From Bactrocera neohumeralis (taxonomy: Eukaryota; Arthropoda; Insecta; Diptera; Tephritidae): a stretch of 64,000 nucleotides of DNA. Made by a program: the position numbers and the translations under genes. Positions within the stretch are counted from its first letter, which is position 1. Every line of letters begins with the position of its first letter. This document shows, in pieces, positions 46,812-58,713 of this stretch. The stretch is from assembly GCF_024586455.1 (NCBI RefSeq), contig NC_065921.1, forward strand, positions 79,792,163 to 79,856,162. The letters run 5' to 3'. The notes below the pieces were generated by a model. It was given only the letters and a program-made list of their open reading frames with translations. It had not been told where the DNA came from and searched no databases.

Positions 46812-47285
46812 CTCAGCAAAGCGCCTATATGTAGACAATGTTTTTTGACCGAATTTTGAAATCTTTGAAACTTGTGCTTTACCATGATAGACTTATTAGC
46901 TAACATTATATGGCTTCCATAAATAAATTAGGCAAGGGTGCTACCTTTAATATACTCTCCCTAAAAACTTGTAAGTGTCTTCATCCTAATTAGTAAAAAA
47001 AATTAGGTGGTTGGCTTAGATAAGTTTACCAATTATACTCCCAAATGTAGGCAACGTTATTTGCGCTTTCTTCAATGTACATGCCACATATTAAATGCTA
47101 CCTTTCCTTCGATATAATTTCCCTAAAAATTTATGTTTCTAATTATATATATTATACTTGGTTTGCCTGAGTTATGTTTCAATAATGTGTAATCAACCTA
47201 ATTAGCAAAACAAAAAAATAATAGATGTGCGACTTGGACAAGTTTATCAAAAATGCTCCAAAATGTAGGCAACGTTTTTGGCGTT
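46812..47285 (+). repeat. GTAGGC-box array 3, ~217-bp monomers
   Basis: Three boxes on plus at GTAGAC 46831, GTAGGC 47047 and GTAGGC 47265, steps 216 and 218 bp. Linkers share GCTACCTTTMMTTYRATATA, TCCCTAAAAA, CCTAATTAG and GACAAGTTTAYCAA. Boxes read ACTCCCAAATGTAGGCAACG and GCTCCAAAATGTAGGCAACG, with an extra shared GTT after the box. Confidence 0.75.
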
Positions 47286-50200
47286 TTGTTCGGTTACAAG
47301 CGACAGACCACCACTTCAATGCTTCTTCTATGTATACTCGACTGAGATGAAGAAAAGCTTAAAGAAGACTTGGAGGATATAGTTCAAAAAGGTTACGGGT
47401 TAAGTTTCGATAAAATAGATGACCAGTGCGTTCACTTATCTCCAGAATTATCTTCAATGTGGCCAAGGCTTGTTCGTCACTATTCATATACTTTTCAGTA
47501 GAGCTTTTAGAAGCTTTGAACTAACATCTCTTTGAGATATTATTATAAAAACGGAAAATATACTGGAGACGGATTTTAAGACAATGACGCAATTGTCTAT
47601 AGCTTGTGATAACGTTTTTAATCTGCAGCTATACATTTATAAACTTAAAAAGAATTGTGATGACCTCAGGAGCTTTTTGAATCTTTGAAAACCGGGATCT
47701 CTCAAAGGACGATTTTTTTTATAACATTTAAGGATTTTGTTCTCTCAGCAAGAAAAATCTCACTATTTTCCTTACTCGACGTAGCTTCACTACTCTTTTA
47801 CATTTATTCTTCATTTCATTGATATAAAATGCGTCCTTAATAAAAAATGAAACGTTCAAAGGCTCTTAAATTCATCTGGTAGGCCTTTAAAGTGATTTCT
47901 TGAGGGCCAAAAAATAAAAATGACTGCTTAAGCTGGCGTTCGTATCAACAATTAAATCAGTGGCTTGCGATATGTGCTGCCATGAAATATCACATTAACT
48001 TGGCTCGGACGTTGACAGCAAGACAGCTAAGTATGCCTGAAATACTTTCTCTCTTTCGCACATTTGTTCTCACCTTATCTCTCTTTTGGTTATCCTGCAG
48101 CTGCTTAGCTTGCTAGTAGCGGCATGACTGCAGCGAAATATTAACATCTGAATACTAATAAATGCAAGTATTTTCAAGTGATTTTTGTGTGAGTTGAAAA
48201 TTTTTAGTGAAAAACTTAAAATCTCACAAGCGTTGCTGTAGCTTAGCACACTTTCGGGCGCACAACGAGGCGCCTAGACAAAACGTATGTTTAAAGCGTT
48301 TGTTGGCTGATAGAAGAACACTGCTGGCTATAGAAGAGACACAAATACATATTTGCAAATGCTTTTATATTTGCACAACAACATTTGCGCATGTGTTGCA
48401 TGCATGTATATGTGTGTCTGCCAAGTGTTTGCCTTCATTTACACCTTGAGCCATGCAAGCGGTCACATACGCAACTATATGTGTATGTGTGTCGAGCTGT
48501 TGCTATTACAAAGAGCATTGCTACATATGTGTACTATACATGTGCATGCCTGACGGTATATACACTGCTGATACACTCATGTGATACTTGAGCTTAAAAA
48601 GCACTTGAAAATTTCGTGCTTGAAAGTGCCGAAAAAAGGAATTAAGCAGCAAAAGATGAAGAAAATTTGCACTCGAGCTTCGGCTGCTGCTAAGTAAGCT
48701 AACACGGGTGTGTGTGTTGCAGCAATGAGTAGGTGTTGCATGTGTGTAGGCATGTGTGGGGAAAAAGTGTCAATGTGTGTGTGCATGTCATCTCAGACAC
48801 CTACCAAAGGCACTTATCGGTACTCCAACACTTGCTAAGGACATTCACACCAAAGCTGGTAGCATATCACTAACATACGTGTGTGTATGTGTGTATGAGT
48901 ACTGCTGTCTAAGCCACGTTTGTGTGCGTGGATGTAAACTTAAGCGCTAGCGCTGCCAAAATCACATATGCTAACAACCAAGTGCACATAAATATACAGC
49001 AGTGTACGAAAATAACAACAATGATAACAACAAAAGCAATAACAACATAAGCAACAATTACTAGAAGGACTCTCACGACACACACTTATATTACGTGCTC
49101 GAGCGCACACACGCGCGCAAACAAACAAACGACACCCTTACACACACACAAGCATGTGCTAAGACATACCGTTAGCTTGAGTATGTCTGCTGTGCCACAA
49201 ACAGTCGACATGCTCCACCCGCTTACACCAACACTCAGGCAAGTTTATTTGCTACATGCTTGTGGCAACATTTGACAATAATTTTCTGCGTACCACACCC
49301 TCTCACCCCCTTCTTACATACCTGACGACTGCCAGCTTCACTTGTGCAAACTTCTCGCAGCGTTGTTTTTGTTATTGTCATAAATTTCGATTTTAATTCA
49401 CACCACACTTCGGTGTATCTGCGCGTCGAAAGGCAACTTTGACGCTTGCCTTTACATGTCGCGCCCAAATGTATGCAATATACATATATATTTGCTCGGT
49501 TGATATACTAAAATGTTTGCAAAAGTTACCGCGCGAAGTTTAAGTGTGTCGAGGACGTTTATTAATATGCGTTTAATATTAAACCAAAATAAATTTGTGC
49601 GCATTAAAGGCAACGCAAACAATTTGTCGCGCAACGGCGGAGTGCTTAGTGCGTGGGGGTTCGCGTGTTATAATTAAATTATTTTATTGGCGCTGTGTAG
49701 TGCGTGGTGTTGGTGGATTTTCAATTGCAGCGAGTTGTGAACTTTTTCTTGCTTATAACTTTTTGGTGTCATAGCATTGTAGAAAATTCAATTTAATTAT
49801 TTTCTTAACAAATTTGGTGCCTGTAGCGCAAATTTTAGATTTTTGTGAAGCATACTTTTAGATGTACTTACTATATGCGAAATACCTAGAACTTTTACAA
49901 TAATTTTTTGTTTCATATAAAAAATTGGCAATTCATAGACTTTCAGGACCTTTAAAGGGCACAATAGACCCCAGGTCGAGGTTCGATCTCCACTTACTTA
50001 TCTAGACTTTCGGAAAGTATAATTTTAGGAGAATCAATACGCATGATACCTAGCATTTTGTAAATAAACTTTTAGGCGAATAAATAAATATAAAAAAATT
50101 TAATTTTTAAATTATAATATTTCTCATTGGTTAAGCTTACAATAATGATTTCCTGGTTCGCAATTCATCTCATGCATAGCTAGAAATACATAAAAAATGA

Positions 50201-50580
50201 AGATTTTGCGGGCAAAAACTCAAAAAATCCGAAAAAATCTAGCAAAAGTTTTTGGATATACATATCTCGTAAAAAATTTTTTTTTTTCAATGAATGTCTC
50301 ATACCTCATTCCATGTCGATTCGGGATGCTTCATTGTTGTTTGGCGCCTTGCTCTTGACTTTACTGTGTCGATCTGTCCCATTCTGCGAGCCTGTGCCGC
50401 CAACCGACTGTACCCAATGGCATTCTACATGTTCCTACTGTCTTTGTACTTTTTACTTTTGCGGTCTTGCTTCAAGGAAGACATGCTTCTGTCCAAATCG
50501 TCGCATAAACAATGCATGGGTTATTCGATATTGCTCACGGTTTCTAGTGTCAGCCGTACAATACTCTCGACAATTTCGTC
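47286..50580. other. Non-coding DNA, no gene seen
   Basis: Includes CA/TG microsatellite-like DNA at 48400-48960 and 49080-49160, and one isolated box relative, GCGCCCAAATGTATGCAATA at 49461-49480. Overlapping short frames in 48.2-49.6 kb come from these repeats. Confidence 0.4.
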
Positions 50581-50589
50581 CACTACCTC

Positions 50590-50665
50590 ATTGCCAAAGA
50601 GGCTTTTGTTACCTGACACCCAGTAGTAGTGGAGTTGTTTCGCTTGGCTTGGCTTGGCTTGTGCG
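50590..50665 (-). pseudogene. Possible LINE RNase H fragment
   Basis: On the minus strand the stretch YWVSGNKSLFGNEVVDEIVE resembles the WVPGHxGxxGNExADxLA motif that closes LINE RNase H domains. Context on either side is not clear, and the adjoining 164-codon plus frame (50313-50807) is unrelated to any family I know. Weak call. Confidence 0.3.
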
Positions 50666-51456
50666 TCCCTTAAAAGTTAAAATACTATATTTATTAAACT
50701 TGAAACCGAAATGTAATCAACGTTATTTATTTCCCAGATATTATAACCTTGCATGCCATGTTCACTATGTTTCTAGTTCTAGATGCCTGTTTATAGTAGT
50801 ATTATAAAAAATTGTAAGAAAGATTTTTTATTTTCCTTAAAAATCTATACTTTACTCATTTATACTGCCTAAACAGCTCTTCCAAACTCTTACCAAATAT
50901 TTTAAATATTTTTTTTATTTAATGAAGATTTACTGCAGAAAACATTTAGAAAGGTCAAGATTTAAAAAGATTTTTAGAAGATTTTCTACTAGATTTTTCT
51001 ACCAGAAAGCCTAGAGTTTGTTGCACTGCTTCAATTTTACCATACTTATTCATGTAATGACTTCTTACCTGAATAATCCCTTAAAGTCTGTGTAAATTTT
51101 GAAACTTGTTGCTATCGATCAATCAACTTAAACACTCGTAAGTACTACAAATATTAACGCTAAAGAAATTATGGAATTCTGTTAAGGAAACACACACTTA
51201 AAATGATGGTTTGGTTCTGTTGGCTTTTCTGAAGAATAGTTAGAGTTACCTGTAGAGAAGCCTACTTGCATACCCATGATATGTATTTCAATGTCGCTCA
51301 GCAGCACATAAATCTAATATTAATAGCGTTCATTGTATATTTTTCATCCTAAGTTGTCTAAATAAAGGGCTACTATTTCGATTCCCTACTCTTTTAAAAA
51401 AAAACAACAGAAACTTCAAATTTAATGAGGAATTATTATTATCGTTCGAAAGAATA
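50666..51456. other. AT-rich non-coding DNA
   Basis: Contains GAAACCGAAATGTAATCAAC at about 50700-50720, a further decayed relative of the GTAGGC box. No gene. Confidence 0.35.
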
Positions 51457-52385
51457 TTCTTTGCAATTATTTTTGAAGATTTTCACTTTCAAATGCTAGT
51501 CGCGGCTGAGCTTCAGATGTTCCATCCGTTGAGTTCAATTTTCGATGACTCCTTCGAGCAGTTCGACTAGTATCTGGTGTATGACAACTGTGATGTGTTG
51601 TTCCAAGGTCTGAATCGAAGCGGGATCTACATTCTAGTGTATCTTTACACATTCCCACAGGAAAAAGTCTAACAGTGTGACAACACACGATCTTGGTGGC
51701 CAATCGACCGGCCGAAAACGAGAAATTATCAGCGCACCAAAGAGTTCTTTCAATAAATCGATTGATTAATGCGATGTGTGGAAGGTGGCGCCGTCTTGTT
51801 GAAACCAAATGTCGCCGATATCAAGAGCTTCAATTTCAGGCTTCAAATAGTCGATTATCATGGCGCTATAAAGGTCGCCATTGACGGTTACGTTCTCACC
51901 GGCATGATTTTTGACGAAGTATGTACCGGGGATTCTACCAGCTCACAAATTATACCAAACTGTTGGTTTTTCTGGATAAAATGGCAGCGCTTGAATTCCT
52001 TCAGGTTGCTCTTTGCCTCAAATGCGGCAATTTTGCTTGTTTACATACCCATTGAGCTAGAAATGGGCCGCATCGATGAACGAAATTTTACTCGAAAACG
52101 TCGGATCTTCTTGGAACTTTTCAAGAGCCCTTAGAGCGAAGCGATGTCGCTTGGAAAGGTCGAGCGGCTTCAATACTTGCACAAGTTGTATTTGATACGA
52201 TTCCTGTTTAATATTTTGACATAAAATGCTTCAAGTCGTTCCATACGTAAGTCCGAGTTGCTGCAAACGGCGCCAAATCGACTCTCCACGGTCTTCGTGT
52301 AGACTCTCTGCTACGGCTGCTACATTTTTTTTCTGCGTGTTGATCGTGGTCCAAAACGTCGGGTGGCGAAATGGATCATCCCGGT
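51457..52385 (-). pseudogene. Dead Tc1/mariner-superfamily transposase
   Basis: The minus reading, in nearly one frame with stops, gives NVAAVAESLHEDRGESIWRR, LQQLGLTYGTT, YQIQLVQVLKPLDLSKRHRF, ALRALEKFQEDPTFSSKISF, IDAAHF-LNGYVNKQN (first Asp), ENVTVNGDLYSAMIIDYLKP, EIEALDIGDIWFQQDGATFH (second Asp) and RPVDWPPRSCVVTLLDFFLW (third). The order matches the transposase at 24095. Catalytic SDEAHFW is damaged (SFIDAAHF then stop), and the HTH domain is missing upstream because the homology stops about 45 bp before DINE-like element E. Confidence 0.85.
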
Positions 52386-52429
52386 AACTTTAGAAAATAT
52401 ACTGCTGAGACTGAAGCAATCATATTCAA

Positions 52430-52950
52430 AACAAGAAAAAACGTTAACTTCAGTGGCACCGAAGCTAAATACCTTTCACGGTTGCATTTCTGTTAGTAAC
52501 TATGTGTTCAGTTTGTATGTAAGCTATATGCTATAGTTAACCGATCTGATCAATTTCTTCGGAGATTACATTGTTGCCTTAGAAAATAACATATACCAAA
52601 TTTCGTTAATATATCTTGTCAAATGTGAAAGTTTTCCATACAAGCATTTGATTCCGATCGTTCAGTTTGTATGGCAGCTATATGTTAGCGGTCCGATATC
52701 GGCCGTTCCGACAAATGTGCAGCTTCTTGAAGAAAAAATGACGTTTGCAATTCCAAAACGATATCTTAAAAACTGAGGGACTAGTTCGTATATATACTGA
52801 CAGACAGACGGACAGACAGACGGACATGGCTAAATCGACTCAGCTCGACATACTGATCATTTATATATATACTTTATAGGGTCTCCGACGATTCCTTCTG
52901 GGTGTCACAAACTTCGTGACAAACTTAATTTATCCTGTTCAGGGTATAAA
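52430..52950 (+). mobile_element. DINE-like element E, intact ends
   Basis: It starts AACAAGAAAAAACGTTAACT-TCAGTGGCACCGAAGC and has two repeat units (AGTTTGTATG... GCTATATG near 52530 and 52680). The tail is complete: GACAGACAGACGGACAGACA-GACGGACATGG, CTAAATCGACTCAGCTCGAC, ACTTTATAGGGTCTCCGACG, ATTCCTTCTGGGTGTCACAA, ending TTATCCTGTTCAGGGTATAA. At 521 bp it is the best guide to the family's ends. Confidence 0.85.
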
Positions 52951-53349
52951 TAGCGCTACAGACTGGATAACTTTTACTTCCTAAAATTGAGAATCCTAAT
53001 ATTCAAAAAATTTGCAAAATATTAAACAGTTTCTTGATGGAACTAAAAACTTTCATTTTCACTTTTGGTTTTCAGTTCTATAACTCTTTTTGTTTTCAAG
53101 AGCAACCTGCTTGTCAATCTGTATGGGTGCGACCTAGTCCCTCATATGTCCCTACCACTACAAGAAACGGCTCATTTCTCCTCCAAGCTTGTCAGGTATG
53201 GATCACAAAACGACGTAAGCGAATAGGAAATATTATTCTGGTTAAATATATACTGGGGTAACTAGAGGATTAGATGAAATAAAATTATCTGGATATCCCG
53301 GTAGGTAAGGATTAATTAATGTTGAAAGGATTAGTGCTGCAATTATTGC
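52951..53349. other. Spacer between two DINE-like elements
   Basis: No feature supported. The plus frame 53034-53261 has no known domain. Confidence 0.3.
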
Positions 53350-53744
53350 TGATTTCGAATCAATATAGCATATAGCTGCCATATATGCTAAGCCATACAA
53401 CTCAAGTCTTTATATGGAAAACTTTTTTAGTATATTAATCAGATCGGACTACTATTGCATATAGCTGCCATACAAATTGATCAATTAAAATAAAATGCTT
53501 GTATGGAAAAAATTCTTATTTGACAAGATATCTTCGGAAAATTTTGCACGGCTTATTCTTTAAGCCAGCACTATAATTCCCGCTAATATTGTTTAGATCG
53601 GATCACCCCAGCATATAGCTCTCATACAAACTAGCCATTCAAAATCAAGTTAACGACCTTTTTATACTCTCTCATCCTATAAGAAATACACCTTTGAAGG
53701 GTATTATAGTTTCAGCTCAGCTGAAGTTAACGTTTTTCCTTGTT
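53350..53744 (-). mobile_element. DINE-like element F, truncated
   Basis: Repeat starts (GCTGCC, GCTGCC, GCTCTC) at 53375, 53464 and 53619: one 89-bp step (internal deletion) and one of 155 bp. The 5' terminus is good: GAAGGGTATTATAGTTTCAG-CTCAGCTGAAGTTAACGTTT-TTCCTTGTT at the right edge. The other end is lost. It faces element E head to tail in opposite orientation. Confidence 0.7.
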
Positions 53745-54884
53745 ATAACATGGAAAACGAACTATTTGAACATTCTCTATGAGAAATATATAACGTACGC
53801 ATTCACAGAATTTAATTACTTTTCGATAGAATAACCCCACACATAAATAAAAAAATGACTAGAAAGCTAACGTACATTACGTAATATTTAATTCATAGCC
53901 ACTCGGGCTTGCAATTAGCTATTGATCAAAAACGACGCATCGAAGTAGCTTTCAACCGAAGCGCTCATGTGCACGCAATTGGCAACGCTCATTGATTTAA
54001 TTTGTATCATTTGCTCAAACACGACTTCGCCGCACACATTTTCTATGGCTAAATCGAATTACCGCAGCCACCGCTTGAAATTGCTCTTCTTATTCGAGCT
54101 TGTTGTTGTTGTACTTTACGTGCAACACATGTACGCGTTGGCGTTTGACCGAATCGAGCAATCCTTCAAAGTTGCGAGCAGACATTTTAAGCGACTGTCA
54201 TGTGGTCGCAGCTGGCAATTAAGCAGCCTGTCTGTTTGTCTGACACATAATAACAACAATAACGACAGCACAAGCTGCTTAAGTGTTTGGCCATCTGTTT
54301 GGCTGTCAAAGCTTTTTTCATTAACGTTATGCGTGTACACGGACATTTCTTTCGCCCTGCATTTCCCGTGGACTGCGATTGCATGTGTATGTGTGTGTTC
54401 GTGTGCGTATTGGCATTTATCGAACTTGTGATTGGAGTGACAGTCGGCTATATACTCGTACATACATATGTGCATGGAAATATGTTGCAAATCACATAAA
54501 TCACCAGCGCATAGCTACTTGAAATAACATGTGTAAGTAAATAAGTATGTATGTGTGGCTTTCATAGGTCTGTTCTAAGAAATTGTATAGGAATAACGGT
54601 ATATTGTGAATATTGCATAAATTGTGTACTTAGCAAATTGAAGCAGACTCTAATTAACTGATGAGCTAGTGAATTATAGCGCAACCCTATGTAAATACAT
54701 GGATATATATGATAGTTGTATATATTAATATTTAGTACAAATGTATGGCTGAAATCCCAGAGTATTTCAAGTGATTTGAAAAGTTTTGCTGAAAATATTT
54801 ATAGCTATTTCAGCTTACCACAGCTTAATTAAATATAGGTTCTTATTTACCCCATACTCAGGAGTTATCTTTATCTTATCTTAA
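53745..54884. other. Non-coding DNA, no gene supported
   Basis: A 154-codon plus frame (53967-54431) and an overlapping 124-codon minus frame contain Cys/Val and Asn runs from TTG/AAC and TG repeats. No domain recognised. Ordinary AT-rich DNA follows. Confidence 0.35.
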
Positions 54885-55619
54885 GGGGGGCCTGCTTCAG
54901 AGGCTTCAAAAAATTGAATTTTTTGAGAATTTTCTTGGGAGGGAAAGAAACATTTTATTAAAGTGAAATTTCTAGGGTTCATACTTATATATTTAGATAT
55001 CATTCAAAATTTTTTGGATACGAAATGTTTGATATTCTGCCATTAGGAAGCAATTGCCCGATGCATCTCCCGTATGCATTCGTCGGACGGCGGGCATGAT
55101 GCAAGTCGCAATTTCTATCGGAAACAAACAATTCAAAGAGATTAATATTTTTTAATAATTTACCTTTTAGTTTAACTAAGAAAATTCAACAAAAAGGGTA
55201 AAATTAAAAAAAAAAAAATATAAAAATTATATAAAAAAATTTTTGGAAATTGGAAAATAAGTGGTTTTTGACCAAAAAATTTTACTTTATGTTGCATAAA
55301 AATATGTTCAAACTTGGCTTTTTTTTAGTTTTTTTTTTTTGGTTTAAATAGAAGACAATTTAATGCCAAAGATAATAAACTTTGCTCCGATTCCATATGA
55401 CGTTTAGTTTTTTTTTCTATTATGACCGTCAATTAAGAAAAATCGTAAAAATGAAAAACCGAGAAATCGCGCGTCAAAGTGTCACTATTTCTCTTGTAGC
55501 TTCGAAAATATTTCGAATTCCCGTCTATAACTTTGGGAATATATTTTAGATAATTTTTATAGAGATTTAAGCGAAACAAAAAAAATCGATTTTTTGAAGC
55601 TTCTAAAGCAGGCTCCCCC
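54885..55619. mobile_element. TTAA-flanked MITE 2
   Basis: Left end TTAAGGGGGGCCTGCTTCAG-AGGCTTCAAAAAATTG (from 54881). The right end, reverse-complemented, is TTAAGGGGGAGCCTGCTTTA-GAAGCTTCAAAAAATCG (from 55623). The inverted repeats are about 40 bp with few differences, bounded by TTAA at 54881-54884 and 55620-55623. The 735-bp interior is AT-rich with poly-T runs and no coding frame. Inverted-repeat sequence differs from MITE 1 apart from the TTAAGGG start. Confidence 0.8.
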
Positions 55620-55779
55620 TTAAATATACGTTCTTACTGAAGTTATAAATTAAGAAGGCGCGTGAAGCTTTTTGAGCTTAAAGCTTCAACTGATATTTAT
55701 TTTTACCGTTGAAACTCAGCGTGTTTCTTCTTACGGACTCCGTTATTTCCGTTATACTTGATCGGCTTAAAAAGGCTTA

Positions 55780-56870
55780 ATTGGCTCAAAAAGCTTTAAA
55801 AGCTGATTGGAATCGATAGAACTATTATTACAATTACTTACAATATATATATATGTATGTATATCCTGAGTCGAATTTATGCGATATATTATATTATTTT
55901 GTTCCAAAAATTTTAAAGAGAGCTTTTATAGATGATACAATGATCCTATAAATGAAAGTACTTAAAAATATTTATATCCTTAGTCAAAGATTTTAAGGAT
56001 TGTTATATGAATTACGTACTAATTTTGAAGCGAAGCTCAAACGGCTCTTTGAAAAAGCTCTAAAACATTTAAAGTAAGCTTTAGCAGATGATAGTTACAA
56101 TCAACCCACAAATGCCAAAAGGTTATAAGATAAATGCAACTTTAAAGAAGTATTGTTGAAGCTTTTTTAAAAAGCTCTAAAATAAGCTTTTATTCAGCTC
56201 TGGTGCTATAAATACTTTAAAAATTTATTTTCTGAGCCTAAGTTGGCCAACTTGATATTAGATAGTAAAACCGGGCTTCAACATACATTATAATTTTAAA
56301 GTAAACCAAAAAGCTTTATTAAAGCTTGAAATAAGGTTTGGTAATAAAAATATTAAATAAACTATGTGTTTGTCGAACTTATGCAAATTTATATAATATA
56401 ATGAATTCTAGGTCACCACAAAGACAGTGGAATTAGTATGTAAAAGCCCAAGAACTACAATACGAGTATATATGATTGTTAAAAACAACTGGAAGCTTTC
56501 ATAAAAAGCTTTAGAAAGCTTAGCTTTCGTATAACCAATATTTAACAAAATATACCTATTGTCGAACTTATGCAATAACACGCATAATATTTTGCAAGCT
56601 AATAATACATAATAAAATTACCAATGAGTCTCTAATGGTCTTAATAAGCTCTACCAAACTTTTAGCTTACAGTGAGTTACTATATAAATACCAAAAGCTA
56701 CAAAATAATGATAATAAGTTAAAGAAAGAAATAGAGGATATATGAAAATTAAAAAAAAAAAATACCGAGAAGCTTATATAAAAAGCTCTAAAAAAGTTTG
56801 CAGCGCACTTTTATACTACGAGGAAACTATATCTGCAATATTACGTTATAAAATTATCCATTAAAGTAAG
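55780..56870 (+). repeat. Decayed AAGCTTT satellite
   Basis: Block AAAAAGCTCTAAAA (with GAAGCTTTTTTA before it) recurs near 56050, 56168, 56505 and 56775. Block GTCGAACTTATGCAA recurs at 55870, 56371 and 56561. Spacing is irregular (about 118-190 bp or multiples). This looks like an old tandem repeat of about 170 bp disrupted by indels. Confidence 0.5.
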
Positions 56871-58713
56871 CTTTCAGTTCAACCTCCCTGAACAATCCTC
56901 GATAAATTCTTAAGCTTTCAATTTGTAAAACATTCGGACCTGTGTAGTTCACTAGCCTTAAAAGATTAGTAAAAAATTTTAAAGTAGTTTTCGTAGTGGC
57001 TGTTATATCTTTTCTTGATCCAGCTGAAGCTTTAAATTGCAGTAAGTGAAGTCTGCAAGATTATGTAAAAATTGTTAGTGAGCTAGCTATACTTAACCTA
57101 AATACTATGACAGAAAGTGATGCATTCTTCACATAACCTCACCTTTATAATAAGACACGTATCATCAATACTTTTCTCTTCGATGTTTATCCAAAAATAC
57201 ATTCACTGACCTTAAAATGTCCATTAAATTTGAAATGCTATCGAAAAGACATAACCTTTCTGCTGTTCAATTATGAATTGTTATTTTTTGCTTTCTGTTT
57301 GCTTTGGCTTCTTCTTTCACTGCAACCTTCTTCTTCCACCTTGCCTACTTCTTTCACTCGAACCTTCTTCTTTCACTCCAACCTTCACCCGCATGTAAGT
57401 CCTTTCAACTTTGACTTTTTTTTGACATTTTTTGAAAATGACATTTCTCAACCCTCAGCTGTCTAGCATTCCGTTAATCTATTTGACAGCCAACAACGAT
57501 AATTGTCAATAGAGGATGGAAGATGGAAGAAACGATCACTGTCAACATTTGAGTATTATTTTATAATGTCTCTATTGCTTTTTGAAGCCATTAAAATATT
57601 GTTGGCACTTACACTTTGGAGGAGAGCTTTTGACGTCGCATTATGGAGAAGTAAAAAAAATAGAAAGAATTGGTGGAATTTTGATATTTATTTTCTTATA
57701 TATGGTGAGTTTGGGGTTAAGGATTGCCATACAATTGAGTAAAGTTTTAATGAATGGAGAAGGTAAGGTTGATTTAATACTTTGACGACTGAAAGAACGT
57801 TTTGACTGCTGTGAGTTGGGAGTTTGTAGAAAAATAGCTGAGTTTAAAAGCTTTTAGATCTTCGGGAAGGAATTAAGAACCGCAAAAAGCCCTTCAGCTT
57901 AACGGAAGTGGTTTCTGTAATTCAAAAAATATTGAAGTTAGTCAAATGAGTACTTAATTTGGAATGAGTAGTTTGGAGTATTTGTAAGAGTGTATGTGAG
58001 AAACTAGTTATAACTCCGAAATAGTTGCAGAAGATATAATATTTGAAATTGAATGAGTATTTTTGAGTTTCTGAGGAGCTTTACTAAACTCTGAGGAACC
58101 TTTTTATAAGTTCTTGCAATATTAAATTAAGCAATGTGTGAACTCAAAAACCCAAAAATTTTAGAATATTATCCAACCCAAAAAATACCATAATCATATA
58201 GTTAATGAATGCACTAAAGAATTGGAAAATTCGAGTCTGAGCCATTTCTAAATGGCAATTTCCTCAGTACTTAAATCCTGAATAGAATATTTGAAAAATA
58301 AATATTTAAAAAATAAATAAATATTACATATGCAAAAATATTTCACCACTCATAGCGAAGATCCGTTAATAAATTGTCGTAATTAAAAAAGATGCACGCT
58401 TCGCTGCACATGAAAAAAAAATGATACATTCTCGTAAAATTAGCTACAAAATGAATTGCTGTCGGTGCTTACGGTATATGGAGCGTGTTTATTTTAATTA
58501 AGGCGTGTAATTTACAGTTTGATGAAAATCAGTGCACGACCACTCACTGAGCCATTACATTTTGCTGTAAACAAATTTGCAAAGCGATTTTTACGAATAT
58601 TTTAATTGAGTGACAGCGCGCAAGCTGTACGCAATTTGGTGGATATTTGCGAGTTATATGAGTACTTATGAGTATGTGTATTAGGGTGGGGCTTAAAATA
58701 AATTTAGAAGACA
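56871..58713. other. Non-coding DNA, no gene seen
   Basis: A small pyrimidine minisatellite at 57308-57390 (CTTCTTTCACTCGAAC, about 19-bp unit, three to four copies). Otherwise AT-rich without recognised exons. Confidence 0.4.

Noticed and set aside
49960..50000. GGTTCGATCTCC, tRNA B-box-like
   Set aside because: No matching A box at the right distance and no cloverleaf pairing around it.
50294..50807. 110- and 164-codon overlapping plus frames
   Set aside because: No known domain. The only motif found is a weak RNase H-like one on the opposite strand, listed with low confidence.
51060..51080. Second recursive splice site (CTTACCTG on plus, CAG/GTAAGA on minus)
   Set aside because: No polypyrimidine tract precedes the AG on the minus strand.
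53967..54490. 154-codon plus and 124-codon minus frames
   Set aside because: Both read the same TG/AAC-rich DNA; Asn run and Cys/Val run reflect repeats.
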